Assembly: GCA_013368315.1 (NCBI GenBank) | Contig: JAACJM010000066.1 | Location: 186,001-250,000 of the forward strand | Source: Tetrapyrgos nigripes | Taxonomy: Eukaryota; Basidiomycota; Agaricomycetes; Agaricales; Campanellaceae | DNA length: 64,000 bases | Reading direction: 5' to 3' | Shown: positions 62,645 to 64,000 of the stretch, piece by piece | How positions within the stretch are numbered: the stretch's first letter is position 1 | Layout of the letters: each line of letters begins with the position of its first letter | Made by a program: the position numbers and the translations under genes | Notes under the pieces: model-generated | What the model saw: only the letters and a program-made list of their open reading frames with translations | Database searches by the model: none | Told to the model about the DNA's origin: nothing

Positions 62645-64000
62645 TTACGAGAGCGACGTCGACATCGACGTCGGAGTCCATGTCCGTGGTAACAAAGCAA
62701 ACACCATAGCTCCATTACACACACCCTCCTTCAACGTCAACCACCTCCCAAATTTGAGTTCTTGTCCGAGACCTGCGGACAGGAGGACGGGGTTCCCAGA
62801 GCCGCCTTCTTTCCCGCCTTTTATGCTTTGAAGGCCTTGTACACCGTTGGCTTGAGCAAAAGCAGAATGCGCTTGAGACGCTGCACCCTCAGAGGCGTGT
62901 GCTGTTGCTGCTGAAATTGGCGTTGAGGTCGACGAAGACACAGAGGTTGTCACCCAAGAAGCTTTGTCGAAAAACTCTCTGGGGGGTGAGACGAATTGAA
63001 GAGAATTGATGACACCCGGAGCGGTGATCGTTCCGACGAGTGAGAAGGATTTGAGTTTGGAGTCAAGTTGCCAGAGACGGATGAGGCCTTCCCAGGAGCC
63101 TGGAGAGAGAGAATGATTAGTGAGACGGCAGAAGAAAATGGTGAAAAGGAGAAAAACAGAAGGAAGAGGAGTAAAAACAGAAGGAACGAAAAAAAGAAGA
63201 AAAGAAGAAAAGAACATATGAAGAATGCTCACCCGAAGCGAAAAGATCCGAATACCGCAAACTGGCTATAGAAGTGATCCAACGGGGAGTCTGAATGACG
63301 CCTGACGTTTCAGACTGGACTTCGTGGAGGCCATGGGCGACAGCTTCCGTGAAGATGGGTTTCTTTTTTGTTGTCGTCCAGAGGCATATTGACCTGGAGT
63401 AACAAACTCAGGAAAAAGATCATAGACAGAAAACTTGAGAACATACCCGCTGTCACCTCCAGTCACAAAGGTGCTCTCATCTATCATCGCTATGCACTCC
63501 AAACTCCCTTCCACAAACCTCTTTTTACCCTCCTTCCCGTGACCGTTCTCCTTCGCCTCCTCATCCACATTCTCGTCCTCATCTAATCCCCTTAGGCCAC
63601 CTTCCAAGACTTCTCTTACCTTACTCTTCCCTCCTCCCCGAAAAACCAGCTGACTCTCATCCACAATTTTCCAAAACCTCGCAGTCTTATCCCTCGCTCC
63701 AACGCTGACACATGTTTCGGCACGTAGCGAGTCTATCGAGACTGCGTTATCTTGGTGCCCGAACAGGGTCTCGACATAACCCATAACCGTAGGTGAAAGG
63801 TCGAAGACTTTTAATGTACGGTCAAAGGAAGCGGTGTATAGAGTATGTGTTGCCTTTCGGAATGCCAGGGCCTGTGTAAGCAAAAACAAGGTCTGAGATG
63901 GCCCAAACACAAAGAGAACTGACAAAAAAAGACATACCGACACCGTATCCTTATGACACATCGGCCCAACAAACCCTTTTACCCACTCTCCCTTCTCCGC
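62645..64000 (-). CDS. RRP9: U3 snoRNP WD40 protein Rrp9/U3-55K, 3' part
   Basis: Exons from the window end: 64000-63938, 63871-63447, 63393-63233 and 63099-62645, with introns of 53-133 bp. WD-repeat motifs are clear: LYTASFDRTLKVFDL, CVSVGARDKTARFWKI, FVTGGDSGSICLWTT, FASGSWEGLIRLWQLD and VLLSAGLGQELKFGRW. RFVEGSLECIAMIDESTFVT is typical of Rrp9, a component of the U3 snoRNP needed for 18S rRNA processing in the nucleolus. The N-terminal part lies beyond the window. Acidic and low-complexity inserts occur between blades (LDEDENVDEEAKENGHGKEG; SSSTSTPISAATAHASEG). The stop is at 62645-62647. Confidence 0.93.

Noticed and set aside
1..64000. CRISPR array, rRNA or tRNA genes, bacterial operons
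   Set aside because: No regularly spaced short repeats with unique spacers, no tRNA-like cloverleaf or rRNA core sequence noticed by eye, and intron-rich eukaryotic genes throughout. A tRNA-finding program would settle the tRNA question.

Overview
The window looks like nuclear DNA of a filamentous basidiomycete, probably an agaricomycete. Genes have many short GT-AG introns (about 50-60 bp). One expanded family has the layout of DUF6534-type seven-helix membrane proteins, which I know from agaricomycetes. Housekeeping genes have fungal relatives (RRP9, ferric reductase, indoleamine 2,3-dioxygenase, MCT-like MFS transporter). Retroelements are chromodomain Ty3/gypsy and Ty1/copia, and DNA elements are Tc1/mariner, PIF/Harbinger and hAT. 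All identifications come from reading translations and motifs; no database search was run.

Layout. (1) 1-10497: a decayed Ty3/gypsy chromovirus, 5' end outside the window. It was entered by a copia element (346-6577), whose 3' LTR was entered by a Tc1/mariner-like element with very long inverted repeats (4692-6311), and separately by what looks like a solo LTR (8249-9643). Removing the insertions rejoins the gypsy reading frame at both breaks. (2) 10498-12870: no gene recognised; a 22-bp minisatellite, a dispersed direct repeat and an 84-bp tandem duplication. (3) 12874-17167: a decayed minus-strand copia fragment split by a PIF/Harbinger element (13702-17062) that carries both its Myb/SANT-like gene and its DDE transposase; the transposase gene is itself split by a hAT element (15902-16622). 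(4) 17172-22206: a young, nearly complete copia element on the minus strand with 236-bp LTRs that differ at two sites.

(5) 22207-51540: the most interesting part, a block of segmental duplications. It contains six paralogues (A-F) of one minus-strand gene for a predicted seven-helix membrane protein. I could rebuild the same eight-exon model for all six, and every one is open from start to stop (300-341 residues). Interspersed are three copies of an SFM1-like SPOUT methyltransferase gene, all broken by different lesions; four copies or fragments of a divergently oriented unknown gene (X); a 3' fragment of an ATG1-like kinase gene; a possible ABC-transporter fragment; and several hAT-type elements. 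Only the membrane-protein gene has stayed open in every copy.

(6) 51541-64000: ordinary gene-rich DNA. On the minus strand lie indoleamine 2,3-dioxygenase (52884-54420), an MCT-like MFS transporter with 13 exons (54951-57814), a ferric-reductase/NOX-type oxidoreductase (59480-61902) and the 3' part of RRP9/U3-55K (62645 to the window end). A short unknown plus-strand ORF lies at 52487-52837.

The four right-hand genes have no obvious shared pathway, although IDO (tryptophan to kynurenine/NAD), the carrier and the ferric reductase would all be expected in a metabolically versatile fungus. The left and middle are best read as a repeat-rich island whose edge is near 51.5 kb.
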